The notes beneath the pieces were generated by a model. It was not told where the DNA came from. It was given only the letters and a program-made list of their open reading frames with translations, and did not search any database. 64,000 nt of DNA from an uncultured Collinsella sp. (GTDB lineage: Bacteria > Actinomycetota > Coriobacteriia > Coriobacteriales > Coriobacteriaceae): the NCBI GenBank assembly GCA_947642445.1, contig CANRSF010000001.1, positions 1 to 64,000 on the forward strand, in the 5' to 3' direction. The stretch's first letter is position 1; the number at the start of each line of letters is the position of its first letter. Shown one piece after another: positions 21,981-31,298 of this stretch. The position numbers and the translations under genes are program-made.

Positions 21981-24121
21981 TTGCGGCGACCGCCTCCGTT
22001 GGCACCCTGACGCCCCTGAGCTGCGCGGTTGCGGCCTGCGGTGTTCTGCGCGCGCGACATGCCGCCGTGACCCTTGCTGCCCTTAGGCCCCTTGCCAGCG
22101 CCGGCGTCACCGTGCGGCTTGCCGCCCTTCTTGCCGGTGCCATGCCCACCGCCAGCAGACGTCTCGCCCGGGCGCGGCGGTACGGGACGGATCAGGCAAT
22201 GCTTGGTGTAGCCGATCAGGTCACGACGCCCGGCTTTTTCCAGCGCCTCGCGCACGAGCTTGTAGTTCTCGGGCTTGCGATACTGGATGAGCGCGCGCTG
22301 CATGGCCTTCTCGTGCGGGTCGCGCGCTACATAGATCGGCTCCATGGTGCGCGGGTCCACGCCGGTGTAGTACATGCAGGTCGACATGGTGGACGGGGTG
22401 GGGTAGAAGTCCTGCACCTGCTCGGGCATGTAGCCCATGTCGCGCACAGCCTCGGCAAGCTCCACCGCTTCCTTCATCGTCGAGCCGGGGTGGCTCGAGA
22501 TCAGGTACGGAACCACGTACTGCTTGAGTCCGTATTCACGGTTCAAGCGCTCAAATTTGCGACAGAACGCGTCGTAGACGGCGCGGCTCGGCTTGCCCAT
22601 CACGGAGAGCACCGCGTCGCTCACATGCTCGGGCGCCACGCGTAGCTGGCCCGAGACATGGTGCTCCAGCAGCTCGCGCAAAAACTCGTCCGAGGCATCG
22701 GCCATGGTGTAGTCAAAACGGATGCCGCTGCGGACGAAGACCTTCTTGACGCCCGGCAGCTGGCGCAGGTCGCGCAGCAGCTGCGTGTAGCCGCTCTCGT
22801 CGACCACCATGTTCTTACACACGCTCGGCCATAGGCAGCGCTTGTTCTTGCACACGCCGTGCTTGAGCTGCTTGTCACAGGCCGGGCGGCTAAAGTTAGC
22901 CGTCGGTCCGCCCACGTCGTTGATGTAGCCCTTAAACTCGGGATCGCGCGTGAGCAGCTCGGCCTCGCGCATGATCGAGTCGTGGCTGCGCATCTGCAGT
23001 ACGCGGCCCTGGTGGAAGGTCAGCGCGCAAAACGAGCACTCACCAAAGCACCCGCGGTTGGAGCTGATTGAAAACTTGATCTCGGCAAAAGCCGGCACGC
23101 CGCCCGCTGCGTCGTAATCGGGATGCCAATCGCGTGCGTAGGGGAGTTCGGCCACCTCGTCCATCTCGTCGGTGGTAAGCGTCGCGGACGGCGGGTTCTG
23201 CACCACATAGACGCTGTTGGGGTAGGGTTCTACCAGGCGATGCCCGGTGATGGGGTCCATGTTCTGCTGCTGCACGTTAAAGCTGCGCGCGTAGTTGAGC
23301 TTATCGGCGGCAAGGTCGTCCCAGCTGGGCAGCAGGTCGTAGTCGTAGACCTCGTCGAGCGAGCTGGTGCGGTAGACGGTGCCGTTGATATAGGTGATCT
23401 GATCGATGGGCAGGCCCGCGTCGAGCGCATCGGCGATCTCGACGATCGCGTGCTCGCCCATGCCGTAGATGAGGATGTCGGCGCCCGAATCGAGCAGCAC
23501 CGAGCGCTTGAGCTTATCCTGCCAGTAGTCGTAGTGGGCCAGGCGGCGCAGACTCGCCTCGATGCCGCCGATGATGATGGGGGCGTCCTTGAACGTCTGG
23601 CGGATGAGGTTGCCGTAGACCGTGACGGCACGATTGGGGCGGTGCCCCTCCTCGCCACCGGGGGTATAGGCGTCGGTGTGGCGGCGGTGCTTGGTCACCG
23701 AATAGTGGTTGACCATGGAGTCCATGTTGCCGGCACTGACGAGAAAGCCCAGGCGCGGCTCGCCGAGCACCGTGATGCTGGCGGGGTCGGTCCAGTCGGG
23801 CTGGCAGATGATGCCCACTTTGTAGCCGTGCGCGTCGAGTACGCGGCTGACGATGGCCATACCAAAGCTAGGGTGGTCCACGTAGGCGTCGCCACAGATA
23901 TAGACGAAGTCGCACTGGTCCCAACCGCGCGCGTCCATATCGGCGCGGCTGACGGGGAGGAACTTATCGCGGCCCGGGCGCCAGGGGCGGGTGGGCGTCG
24001 CTTGGGAATGCTTGGCGCGGGCGACCGTGGCCTGCGCCTTGCCGCCGAGCTTTTGCTGCTGGCCCTGTTTGCCCTGCTGTCCGCGTTGGCTGTTCTGAGC
24101 GTGCTGAGGCTTTTTTGCCAC
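21977..24121 (-). CDS. YgiQ-family radical SAM protein
   Basis: 714 residues from a GTG start at 24121 with GGGAGGG just upstream; the longer frame lacks a site. Order: a basic Gln/Lys-rich head, the UPF0313 N-terminal domain (DQCDFVYICGDAYVDHPSFG, B12-binding-like), the radical SAM core with SNRGCFGECSFC (CxxxCxxC for [4Fe-4S]-SAM), extra Cys in the middle (CDKQLKHGVCKNKRC), and a Gly/Lys-rich tail. The family is widespread but has no firm reaction assigned. Confidence 0.92.
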   Translation of the reverse strand: MAKKPQHAQNSQRGQQGKQGQQQKLGGKAQATVARAKHSQATPTRPWRPGRDKFLPVSRADMDARGWDQCDFVYICGDAYVDHPSFGMAIVSRVLDAHGYKVGIICQPDWTDPASITVLGEPRLGFLVSAGNMDSMVNHYSVTKHRRHTDAYTPGGEEGHRPNRAVTVYGNLIRQTFKDAPIIIGGIEASLRRLAHYDYWQDKLKRSVLLDSGADILIYGMGEHAIVEIADALDAGLPIDQITYINGTVYRTSSLDEVYDYDLLPSWDDLAADKLNYARSFNVQQQNMDPITGHRLVEPYPNSVYVVQNPPSATLTTDEMDEVAELPYARDWHPDYDAAGGVPAFAEIKFSISSNRGCFGECSFCALTFHQGRVLQMRSHDSIMREAELLTRDPEFKGYINDVGGPTANFSRPACDKQLKHGVCKNKRCLWPSVCKNMVVDESGYTQLLRDLRQLPGVKKVFVRSGIRFDYTMADASDEFLRELLEHHVSGQLRVAPEHVSDAVLSVMGKPSRAVYDAFCRKFERLNREYGLKQYVVPYLISSHPGSTMKEAVELAEAVRDMGYMPEQVQDFYPTPSTMSTCMYYTGVDPRTMEPIYVARDPHEKAMQRALIQYRKPENYKLVREALEKAGRRDLIGYTKHCLIRPVPPRPGETSAGGGHGTGKKGGKPHGDAGAGKGPKGSKGHGGMSRAQNTAGRNRAAQGRQGANGGGRRN

Positions 24122-24377
24122 GATCCCTCCCGGTGTCTGTATGCTGCACGTAATTGTAACCAGTCTTTTTGGGACGGAGCTAAAAAGACTGGTGGAGTAC
24201 ACGAGGCGTCGGGCGTCGGGTGTGGCGCCGCGCCCGCCGTTTGTTTCCAGACTGTGTATCTGCGCGTTGGGGAGCCCGTCTCGCGCGCATGCCATGTTGT
24301 CAATGGGTTACAGTATGAACGGCGGCTATGTTTCCGCCAACGCACGAGAGGGTCGTCAACAAGGAGGATGCACGACG

Positions 24378-25097
24378 ATGCAACGTGCCAAGCAGATATC
24401 GGAGTCCATCGAGCTGGGCATCATCTTGGCGCTCGCCGGTGGCTTTATGGACGTTTATTCGTACATTGGGCGCGATCATGTTTTTGCTAACGCGCAGACG
24501 GGCAACATACTGCTGGTGGGCGTGAGCATCTCGGAGGGCAATTGGGCACTTGCGGGGCGCTACTTCTTCCCTGTGGTGTCGTTTGCCGTGGGCATTATGC
24601 TTGCCGACCTGGTACACGAACGGTTTGGCAGCGTGATTCACTGGCGCCAAGTGACGGTGTTCTTTGAAGCCGTCATCTTGCTGGGCGTGAGCTTTATTCC
24701 CGGTGGCGATTTCAACCTGCTCGCCAACTGCCTCACTTCGTTTGCCTGCGGTATGCAAGTCGAGAGCTTCCGCAAGATCCACGGTCACGGCATCGCCACG
24801 ACCATGTGCATCGGCAACTTGCGCAACGCGCTGCAAAACGTGGACGATTACATCATCACCCACAAGCGCGGCTTTTTGGAAAACGGCCTGCTGTACTTTG
24901 GCGTGATCTTTACCTTTGTGTTTGGCGCCGTGTTGGGCAACTGGTGCATTGAGCGCATGGGCCTGCACGCCATCGTCGTGGCGAGCTTGCTGCTGTTTGT
25001 CGCGTTTACCATCATGTTTATCGACCGCGAGCGTGACCTGCACAGGAAATGGGCCCGCATCATAGCTGACTGGCAGACCGCGAGTCTTAAGCGCTAA
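24378..25097 (+). CDS. YoaK-family (DUF1275) membrane protein
   Basis: 239 residues, about six helices. GGFMDVYSYIGRDHVFANAQTGNILLVG and CGMQVESFRKIHGH...TTMCIGNLRNA match the DUF1275/YoaK pattern. Function in the family is unknown. AAGGAGG lies ten bases before ATG 24378. Earlier in-frame starts lack a site and would overlap the divergent YgiQ start. Confidence 0.87.
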   Translation: MQRAKQISESIELGIILALAGGFMDVYSYIGRDHVFANAQTGNILLVGVSISEGNWALAGRYFFPVVSFAVGIMLADLVHERFGSVIHWRQVTVFFEAVILLGVSFIPGGDFNLLANCLTSFACGMQVESFRKIHGHGIATTMCIGNLRNALQNVDDYIITHKRGFLENGLLYFGVIFTFVFGAVLGNWCIERMGLHAIVVASLLLFVAFTIMFIDRERDLHRKWARIIADWQTASLKR

Positions 25098-25104
25098 GGT
25101 GCAT

Positions 25105-25163
25105 GTTTGTAACAACATTCAGGAGCCAGAAAAACTATCTAGCTCCTGAATGTTGTTACAAAC
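25105..25163. repeat. perfect 22-bp palindrome between convergent genes
   Basis: Left arm 25105-25126 (GTTTGTAACAACATTCAGGA...) and right arm 25142-25163 are exact complements around a 15-base loop. TGCTTTTTG follows. It sits between the converging YoaK-like and LURP-one-like genes and could end both transcripts. Confidence 0.85.
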
Positions 25164-25176
25164 TGCTTTTTGCGAT

Positions 25177-25716
25177 TTATTCGAGATGCTCTTCAATCCG
25201 AGCCCTAAGAAGGGCAATGGCTGTAGGTATTCCAATTGCGGCGGCTAATTCGGCTTTATCCAAAACCTGTATGCTAAAGCACGATTGTTTATCACATTGA
25301 AGGACGATAACTGAAGATAGTTTCACTTCCCGTTGGCTGAATATATCGTAATCTCCAAATAGGAAGTTACCTTTTATTGTGTAATTCGGTATGTTCGTTA
25401 CGCACTTCATCTCAAGTCTGTTTAGGCCATAATCAAACACCGCAACTTCCTCGTGTTCGATGATGAGCGCAACCCTGGGCATGTTGCTAAAACCACCGTC
25501 GACGACAGTGAAGAGTTTTTCATTTGCATCGTCATAAACGGTATATTTAAGACTCAATAGCTGTCCTAGTGGACCCGTGAACCCATGTTTTTTGATGTTG
25601 AGGTTGTCTCCCGCTGGGTTGATGAGAGCCAGAGTATGCGGATAAGGGTTACCTTCAATTGAGATTTGATATTCGTTTGTAGCTGTCTTGCTCGATTTAG
25701 GACCACTAGCCACCAT
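25177..25716 (-). CDS. LURP-one/YxjI-like protein
   Basis: 179 residues. No catalytic motif, but the order of segments (LLSLKYTVYDDANEKLFTV, NYTIKGNFLFGDYDIF, then a C-terminal helix AAAIGIPTAIALLRARIE) resembles the LURP-one-related (YxjI) beta-barrel family, which may bind lipids or phospholipid headgroups. The gene is visibly AT-richer than its neighbours, a sign of recent transfer. Family assignment is by pattern only. A possible small membrane protein gene ends three bases before its start. Confidence 0.6.
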   Translation of the reverse strand: MVASGPKSSKTATNEYQISIEGNPYPHTLALINPAGDNLNIKKHGFTGPLGQLLSLKYTVYDDANEKLFTVVDGGFSNMPRVALIIEHEEVAVFDYGLNRLEMKCVTNIPNYTIKGNFLFGDYDIFSQREVKLSSVIVLQCDKQSCFSIQVLDKAELAAAIGIPTAIALLRARIEEHLE

Positions 25717-25719
25717 GTG

Positions 25720-25857
25720 TCATCGCCTCGATCGAATTGGAACCGTCTTCTGCTTCGTGCGGAGAATTACGCTGTACGTTGCAGTAGATGCAGCTGCAAT
25801 AACCGCATGGGCAATTTCTAACAAAATGAATGACGTTATTTGCTGTATGCATGTCAT
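25720..25857 (-). CDS. possible 45-residue membrane peptide
   Basis: Reading from ATG at 25857: one hydrophobic segment (FILLEIAHAVIAAASTATYSV, split here as FILLEIAHAVI then AAASTATYSV) followed by a basic tail (RTKQKTVPIRSRR). The stop lies three bases before the LURP-one-like start, suggesting translational coupling. There is no clear ribosome binding site. A Cys-rich frame overlaps it and looks like a shadow. AT-rich context. Could be spurious. Confidence 0.35.
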   Translation of the reverse strand: MTCIQQITSFILLEIAHAVIAAASTATYSVILRTKQKTVPIRSRR

Positions 25858-26084
25858 TCATTACAAAGTATCTTTTTATAAACGTATTGTCAAACATATA
25901 TTGCTAAAACAGAAACAATTTATAGACTGAGTCGGTTGTATTCTTTGGGCGATTGCTCCTAGAATCTAGCCTTCGCTGCTGTCGGGAGGGAAGGGCTAAG
26001 GCCCCGTTAGTATGTTGAAGCGCTTTAAACTATTTGACGTTCTCACGTGTTTTTTGTTTCAAAAGCGTTAGGATGGGACTTATA

Positions 26085-26113
26085 GTGCGGGGCGTAACGG
26101 GTGCCCCGCGCAC
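26085..26113 (+). other. GC hairpin in leader of lactaldehyde reductase gene
   Basis: GTGCGGGGC pairs imperfectly with GCCCCGCGCAC, sixteen bases before ATG and just before AGGAGG. No T-run follows, so it is not a terminator. Confidence 0.4.
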
Positions 26114-26128
26114 GATAGGAGGCTATCA

Positions 26129-27295
26129 ATGGCTAATCGTTTCGTTCTCAACACCATTTCTTACCATGGTTCCGGCGCCATCAAGGAGATCCCCGGCGAG
26201 CTCCAGCGTCGTGGCTACAAGAAGATCTTCGTCTGCTCCGACCCCGATCTGGTCAAGTTTGGCGTTACCGCTAAGGTGACCGACGAGCTCGACGCCGCCG
26301 GCATCGCTTGGAGCCTCTACTCCGAGATTAAGCCCAACCCCACCATCCAGAACGTCAAGGACGGCGTCGAGGCCTTCAAGGCCGCCGAGGCTGACGCTAT
26401 CGTGACCATTGGTGGTGGCTCCTCCATGGACACCGCCAAGGCTATCGGCATCATCATCAACAACCCTGAGTTCGCCGATGTCCGCAGCCTCGAGGGCGTT
26501 GCTCCCACTAAGAACCACGCCGTGTTCACCATCGCTGTGCCGACGACCGCCGGTACCGCTGCCGAGGTGACCATCAACTACGTCATCACCGACCCCGAGA
26601 AGGTCCGCAAGTTCGTGTGCGTCGACACTAACGACGCCCCCGAGGTCGCCGTCGTCGACCCCGACATGATGGCTTCCATGCCCGCCGGCCTGACCGCTTC
26701 CACTGGCATGGACGCTCTGACCCACGCCATCGAGGGCTACACCACCAAGGGCGCTTGGGAGCTCTCCGACATGTTCCACTTTGAGGCTATTAAGCTGATC
26801 AGCGAGAACCTGCGCGACTCCGTTGCCGAGGCCAAGTCCGGTCAGCCCGGCTCTGGCCGCGAGGGCATGGCTCTTGGCCAGTATGTCGCCGGCATGGGCT
26901 TCTCCAATGTCGGCCTGGGCATCGACCACGCCATGGCTCACACCCTGTCCGCTCACTACGATACCCCGCACGGTGTCGCCTGCGCCATGCTGCTGCCGAT
27001 CGCCATGGAGTTCAACAAGCCGGTTTGCACCGAGCGCCTGGCCAAGGTCGCCGTCGCCATGGGCGTTGACACCACGGGCATGAGCACCGACGAGGCCGCC
27101 GATGCCGCCATCGCCGCCGTCAAGCAGCTCTCTGCCGACGTGAACATCCCGCACGTCTGCGAGGCCATGAAGGCTGACGAGATCGAGGTTCTGGCCAAGG
27201 ACGCTATGGCCGACGCCTGCTTCCCGGGTAACCCGCGCGAGGCGACGCTCGACGATGTCATCGAGCTCTTCAAGAAGATCTGCCCGGCTGCCTAG
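26129..27295 (+). CDS. fucO: iron-containing alcohol dehydrogenase, lactaldehyde reductase-like
   Basis: 388 residues, about the length of FucO. NAD site GGGSSMD; Fe2+ ligands in TGMDALTHAIEGY (Asp, His) and GIDHAMAHTLSAHYDTPHG (two His). FucO reduces L-lactaldehyde from fucose or rhamnose to 1,2-propanediol with NADH. Some close relatives act on other small aldehydes, so the exact substrate is not certain. AGGAGG lies directly upstream, and codon use is strongly biased, suggesting high expression. No fucose genes nearby. Confidence 0.85.
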   Translation: MANRFVLNTISYHGSGAIKEIPGELQRRGYKKIFVCSDPDLVKFGVTAKVTDELDAAGIAWSLYSEIKPNPTIQNVKDGVEAFKAAEADAIVTIGGGSSMDTAKAIGIIINNPEFADVRSLEGVAPTKNHAVFTIAVPTTAGTAAEVTINYVITDPEKVRKFVCVDTNDAPEVAVVDPDMMASMPAGLTASTGMDALTHAIEGYTTKGAWELSDMFHFEAIKLISENLRDSVAEAKSGQPGSGREGMALGQYVAGMGFSNVGLGIDHAMAHTLSAHYDTPHGVACAMLLPIAMEFNKPVCTERLAKVAVAMGVDTTGMSTDEAADAAIAAVKQLSADVNIPHVCEAMKADEIEVLAKDAMADACFPGNPREATLDDVIELFKKICPAA

Positions 27296-27347
27296 TCTCG
27301 TTTGGTGGTCCTTCGCCCGTAGGCATATAGTCTTTTGACTTGCCGCT

Positions 27348-27380
27348 GGCCCCGCCGCGCTACGCGCGGCGGGGCTTTTT
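27348..27380 (+). terminator. rho-independent terminator after fucO
   Basis: GCCCCGCCGCGC, a three-base loop, then the exact complement and TTTTT. Confidence 0.92.
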
Positions 27381-27893
27381 GTGCCGTGTCGATGCCCCGA
27401 GATGGGTAAAGCCAAGGCATACCGCCCGCTGCGGATAGGTGGCGCACTTCCCAGCGTGCATTTTTGGGAGTATTCAGCAAGCTCTTAAAAATGCATAACG
27501 TTTTGAATGGCCCGTAGTGGCCCGCAGACGCCCATCGACAGCCATTGTGGGTGGGCTATCGATGAGTGGAGGGGGTTGTTACTGAGTTTCTGCTTTGCGA
27601 CGACCCGCAATACTGCTGTAACCGCATCGTTTTGTCGTTTGTGATGGGGCCGTTGGGGCCCACGGTGCTGAATACTCCGTTTTTTGCACGGTCCAAAGTG
27701 GGGTACCCTGAGACGAAGCAAGAAGATGCCTCATTTTTATGCAGAAATCGAAAAGCTTTATGCAAGATTCGGATTTTAAACCGTGCGCGTGCGCAAAATC
27801 GGCGCGAGGACGTCTGGAGGTGGCTCGGCTTCTAGGGCATTGCACGTGTAGAACGGTTAAAATCGGGATTCGGTCTTAGTTTTATTTGGAAGG
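27381..27893. other. gene-poor region with overlapping short ORFs
   Basis: Several short frames overlap on both strands, none with a good ribosome site or family pattern, so I annotate none. ATCGACAGCC (27533) and GGGCTATCGAT can pair to a hairpin of about 30 bases. The amino-acid-like order in three frames is typical of a conserved non-coding element or decayed gene. Confidence 0.5.
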
Positions 27894-27899
27894 ATGCAT

Positions 27900-28943
27900 A
27901 TGGGTTCCAATATCGATGCTTCTCTAGAGGAGACGCTCTCCTATATCGCGGGACAGCTTAAGACGCTGACTTCTATTGCTTCGCCTACGGGCTATACCCG
28001 TGCGGCGACTGATTATCTAAAGGAGACCCTGCGTGATATGGGCTTTGGCCCTGAGCGTTCCAATAAGGGCAACGTGCTGGTTGAGCTTGGCGGCGAGGGC
28101 GAGCCGCTTGTTTTGGCGAGCCATGTCGACACCCTGGGCGCCATGGTACGCTCCATTAAGGACAATGGCCGCCTGCGTCCCACGACGCTTGGTGGGCACC
28201 AGTGGTCTACGGCCGATGGCGAGAACTGCACCGTCTACACGCGTGACGGCAATGTGTACACGGGTGTGGTTCTCAACACCGAGCCTTCGGCGCACGTGGC
28301 CGACGAGCCAGTCAAGACCATCGAGAAGAACATGGAAATCCTGCTCGACGAGAATGTCGACAGCAAGGATGACGTGCTTGAGCTGGGCATTCAGACGGGC
28401 GACATCATCGCTATGGATCCGCGTACCACGGTGACGGAGAGCGGCTACATCAAGAGTCGCTTCTTGGACGACAAGCTGTCGGCCTCCATTTTGCTGGGCT
28501 TGGCGCGTGCCGTCGCCGCTGGCGAGGTGACGCTCTCGCGCAAGGTGTCCCTGCTCTTTACTGTGTACGAGGAGGTCGGCCACGGCGGCGCTTTCGTGCC
28601 GGCCGACACGCGCGAGATGATCAGCGTGGACATGGGCTGCGTGGGCGACGACCTGGGCTGCACCGAGCGCATGGTGTCGATTTGCGCCAAGGATTCGGGT
28701 GGTCCGTACAACTACGACTTGGTAACCACGCTGTCCAACATCGCGCGCGAGCTGGAGCTCGATTACGCCATCGATGTGTACCCGCACTACGGCTCCGACG
28801 TCGAGGCCACGCTCTCGGCCGGCTACGACATTCGCCATGGCCTGATCGGCCCCGGCGTGTACGCGAGCCACAACTACGAGCGCAGCCACATGGACGGCGT
28901 GCGTAACACCTACGAGCTCGTCCGCGCCTACGTGCAGCGCTAA
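27900..28943 (+). CDS. M42-family metallo-aminopeptidase
   Basis: 347 residues, cytosolic, cobalt- or zinc-dependent. Metal and catalytic motifs in order: ASHVDTLGAMV (His, Asp), SRFLDDKLSAS (bridging Asp), TVYEEVGHGG (Glu-Glu catalytic), SVDMG (Asp) and YASHNYERSHM (His). M42 enzymes form large tetrahedral complexes that trim peptides. ATG 27900 is preferred to 27894, since GGAAGG would lie only a base or so from the latter. Confidence 0.9.
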   Translation: MGSNIDASLEETLSYIAGQLKTLTSIASPTGYTRAATDYLKETLRDMGFGPERSNKGNVLVELGGEGEPLVLASHVDTLGAMVRSIKDNGRLRPTTLGGHQWSTADGENCTVYTRDGNVYTGVVLNTEPSAHVADEPVKTIEKNMEILLDENVDSKDDVLELGIQTGDIIAMDPRTTVTESGYIKSRFLDDKLSASILLGLARAVAAGEVTLSRKVSLLFTVYEEVGHGGAFVPADTREMISVDMGCVGDDLGCTERMVSICAKDSGGPYNYDLVTTLSNIARELELDYAIDVYPHYGSDVEATLSAGYDIRHGLIGPGVYASHNYERSHMDGVRNTYELVRAYVQR

Positions 28944-28951
28944 CGATGCAG

Positions 28952-28987
28952 CGGCCTCGGCTGACACAGCAGTACCGACCGAGGCCG
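28952..28987. terminator. hairpin after M42 gene
   Basis: CGGCCTCGG pairs with CCGAGGCCG. No T-run; weak terminator at best. Confidence 0.4.
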
Positions 28988-28995
28988 TCCTCTCT

Positions 28996-29064
28996 AAGTT
29001 GCGGTGAAATAGGGACTGTTTGGCGGTTTTAAACGCTTAAACAGTCCCTATTTCACCGCAACTT
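28996..29064. repeat. 69-bp palindrome, copy 1
   Basis: Two perfect 26-bp arms (left begins AAGTTGCGGTGAAATAGGG) around a 17-base loop. A second copy with equal arm and loop length lies at 40168-40236. It separates the convergent M42 and mnmA genes. Confidence 0.88.
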
Positions 29065-29079
29065 ATGAAGGGGATGGGG

Positions 29080-30180
29080 CTACCTGATGGCTGCCGTGAC
29101 GGTGCCGCCGCCCAAGACGACGTCGCCGCGGTAGGCAACGACTGCCTGGCCGGGGGCGATGGCTCGCTGCGGCTCGTCAAAAGTTAGCAGCATTTGCCCG
29201 TCTTCGCCACGTGCAAGGGTCGCTGCCTGGTCCTTTTGACGGTAGCGGTATTTGGCGCCCACGCGAATGCCGTCGGCGTCCAGCTCTGCCTCCATGCGGT
29301 CGGCAGGGGCGCTCCAGATCCAGTCGTTGGCCGTGAGCGCTGTGGCCGTCAGGTCCTCGGCCTCGCCCAGATGCACAATGTTGTTGGCGGCATCGACGCC
29401 CGTTACGTACACGGGGTGCGCCATCGCGACGCCCAGGCCCTTGCGCTGGCCGATGGTATAGCGCAGTGCGCCGCTGTGACGTCCGACCACGCTGCCGTCA
29501 CGCCATACAATATCGCCCGGCTCGGCGGCATGTCCGCAGCGGCGCTCGATATAGCCCGCGTAGTCGCCGTCCGCGATAAAGCAGATATCCTCGCTCTCGG
29601 CTTTCTGGGCGTTGATAAAGCCCTGCTCGGCGGCAATGCGGCGAACGCCGCGCTCTTTGTCCAAGCCTGCCAGCGGAAAGATCGTGTGCGCCAGGCGCTC
29701 CTGCGTAAGCGAATACAAAAAGTAGCTTTGGTCCTTTTTGGGATCTTCGCCGCGAAGTAGCTGCCAGGTGCCGTCTGCAGTCCGGCTCGTTTTGGCATAG
29801 TGGCCCGTGGCGATGTAGTCACAGCCCATGTCGAGTGCCGCATCGAGCAGCGCGCCAAACTTAATGTGTCGGTTGCAGATAATGCACGGATTGGGTGTCA
29901 GCCCCTCCTGATAGGCGTTCACAAAGCGCTCGATCACGTTGCGGTCGAAGGTTTGCTGCAGGTCGAGCACGTGATGGGGTATCCCCAGGCGCTCGGCGAC
30001 GGCCTTTGCATCGGCGATGTCGCGATCGACCTTACTCATGCCCGTGACGGGATTGGGCGCGGGACAGGTGAGGCGCATGGTGGCACCGACGCATTCGTAG
30101 CCCTGGCTTTTGAGCAGGTACGCGGTCACGCTGGAATCGACGCCGCCGCTCATGGCGACGAGCACGCGCTTGTTGTGCAT
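29080..30180 (-). CDS. mnmA: tRNA-uridine 2-thiolase MnmA
   Basis: 366 residues. Adds sulfur at C2 of wobble U34 in Lys, Glu and Gln tRNAs. PP-loop MSGGVDSSV at residues 10-18, catalytic Cys99 (NPCIICNRHIKFG) and Cys200 (SEDICFI) that carries the persulfide. ATG 30180 has AAGGAG nine bases upstream; the longer frame would run through a terminator. Lies downstream of cysK on the same strand, a sulfur-related neighbour, though a terminator hairpin lies between. Confidence 0.95.
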   Translation of the reverse strand: MHNKRVLVAMSGGVDSSVTAYLLKSQGYECVGATMRLTCPAPNPVTGMSKVDRDIADAKAVAERLGIPHHVLDLQQTFDRNVIERFVNAYQEGLTPNPCIICNRHIKFGALLDAALDMGCDYIATGHYAKTSRTADGTWQLLRGEDPKKDQSYFLYSLTQERLAHTIFPLAGLDKERGVRRIAAEQGFINAQKAESEDICFIADGDYAGYIERRCGHAAEPGDIVWRDGSVVGRHSGALRYTIGQRKGLGVAMAHPVYVTGVDAANNIVHLGEAEDLTATALTANDWIWSAPADRMEAELDADGIRVGAKYRYRQKDQAATLARGEDGQMLLTFDEPQRAIAPGQAVVAYRGDVVLGGGTVTAAIR

Positions 30181-30209
30181 GGGGAGGTTCTCCTTGGTGG
30201 CATGTGGCC

Positions 30210-30249
30210 AAAAAAGAAAAGCGGCGCGGGAGGCTGGTTCCGCGCCGCA
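30210..30249 (-). terminator. terminator between cysK and mnmA
   Basis: On the minus strand GCGGCGCGG pairs with CCGCGCCGC, then TTTTCTTTTTT. It ends 30 bases before the mnmA start, so it also lies inside the mnmA leader. TACAAT just upstream could be a -10 box. Confidence 0.85.
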
Positions 30250-30359
30250 GACATTGTAACAAGTTCGGACGTCTCGTGGGACACCCTGTTGGGATGAGCT
30301 CAGGCTGTCGGGAGAGAGGAGACCGGTTCGTCCTGGGCTCAACCTATGGGCGGCAGACC

Positions 30360-31298
30360 TTAGTCCTGGAAGAGTGCCGTGGACAGGTAGCGCTCACCGG
30401 TATCGGCGAGCAGCGCCACGATGGTCTTGCCCTCGTTCTCGGGGCGCTTGGCCAGCTGCAGTGCGGCCCACACGGCGGCGCCGGACGAAATGCCCACGAG
30501 CACGCCTTCCTTGTGGCCCACGGCGCGGCCGGTGGCAAAGGCGTCGTCGTTCTCGACGGGGATGATCTCGTCATAGACCTGGGTGTCGAGGACGTCGGGC
30601 ACAAAGCCGGCACCGATACCCTGGATCTTGTGCGGGCCGGCCTGGCCCTTAGAGAGCACCGGGGAGGTGGCGGGCTCGACGGCGACGACCTGAATCTCGG
30701 GGTTTTGCTCCTTGAGGAACTCGCCCACGCCGGTCACGGTGCCGCCGGTGCCGACGCCGGCGACGAAGATGTCGACCTTGCCGTCGGTGTCGTCCCAGAT
30801 CTCGGGGCCGGTCGTGGCCTTGTGAATGGCCGGGTTCGCGGGGTTCACAAACTGGCCGGCGATGATGCTGTTGGGAGTTTCCTTCTGCAGCTCCTCCGCC
30901 TTGGCGATAGCGCCCTTCATGCCCTTGGAGCCGTCGGTGAGCACGAGCTGTGCGCCGTATGCCTGCATAAGCTTGCGGCGCTCGACGGACATGGTCTCGG
31001 GCATAGTGATGATCACCTTGTAGCCGCGGGCCGCCGCCACCGAGGCGATGCCGACGCCGGTGTTGCCGCTCGTGGGCTCGATGATGGTGTAGTCGCCACC
31101 GCGCACGAGCTTGCCGGCCTTCTCGGCCTCGTCAATCATGTTCTTGGCGACGCGGTCTTTGACGGACCCGGCGGGGTTGAAGTATTCCAATTTGACGAGC
31201 ACACGGGCCTTGAGGTCCTCGTCGGCCTCGAAGTGGGTGAGCTCCAGAAGCGGGGTGTGGCCGATAAGCTGATCGATGGACGTGTAAACATTGCTCAT
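30360..31298 (-). CDS. cysK: O-acetylserine sulfhydrylase (cysteine synthase)
   Basis: 312 residues, PLP enzyme making cysteine from O-acetylserine and sulfide. PLP lysine Lys47 in NPAGSVKDR, substrate loop TSGNTG at 76-81, phosphate cradle [10 protein letters not shown], and SSGAA near the end. Length matches CysK/CysM. It diverges from the Rrf2/IscR-like gene over a 250-base intergenic region, consistent with control by that regulator. Confidence 0.95.
   Translation of the reverse strand: MSNVYTSIDQLIGHTPLLELTHFEADEDLKARVLVKLEYFNPAGSVKDRVAKNMIDEAEKAGKLVRGGDYTIIEPTSGNTGVGIASVAAARGYKVIITMPETMSVERRKLMQAYGAQLVLTDGSKGMKGAIAKAEELQKETPNSIIAGQFVNPANPAIHKATTGPEIWDDTDGKVDIFVAGVGTGGTVTGVGEFLKEQNPEIQVVAVEPATSPVLSKGQAGPHKIQGIGAGFVPDVLDTQVYDEIIPVENDDAFATGRAVGHKEGVLVGISSGAAVWAALQLAKRPENEGKTIVALLADTGERYLSTALFQD

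Noticed and set aside
25706-25897. Cys-rich 63-codon frame NCPCGYCSC
   Set aside because: Overlaps the membrane-peptide frame and the start of the LURP-one-like gene, and looks like an out-of-frame reading of Ala-rich codons.
30221-30250. T-box-like TGGTTCCGCG on the plus strand
   Set aside because: No plus-strand gene follows for over a kilobase, no specifier stem is visible, and the same bases make the minus-strand terminator.
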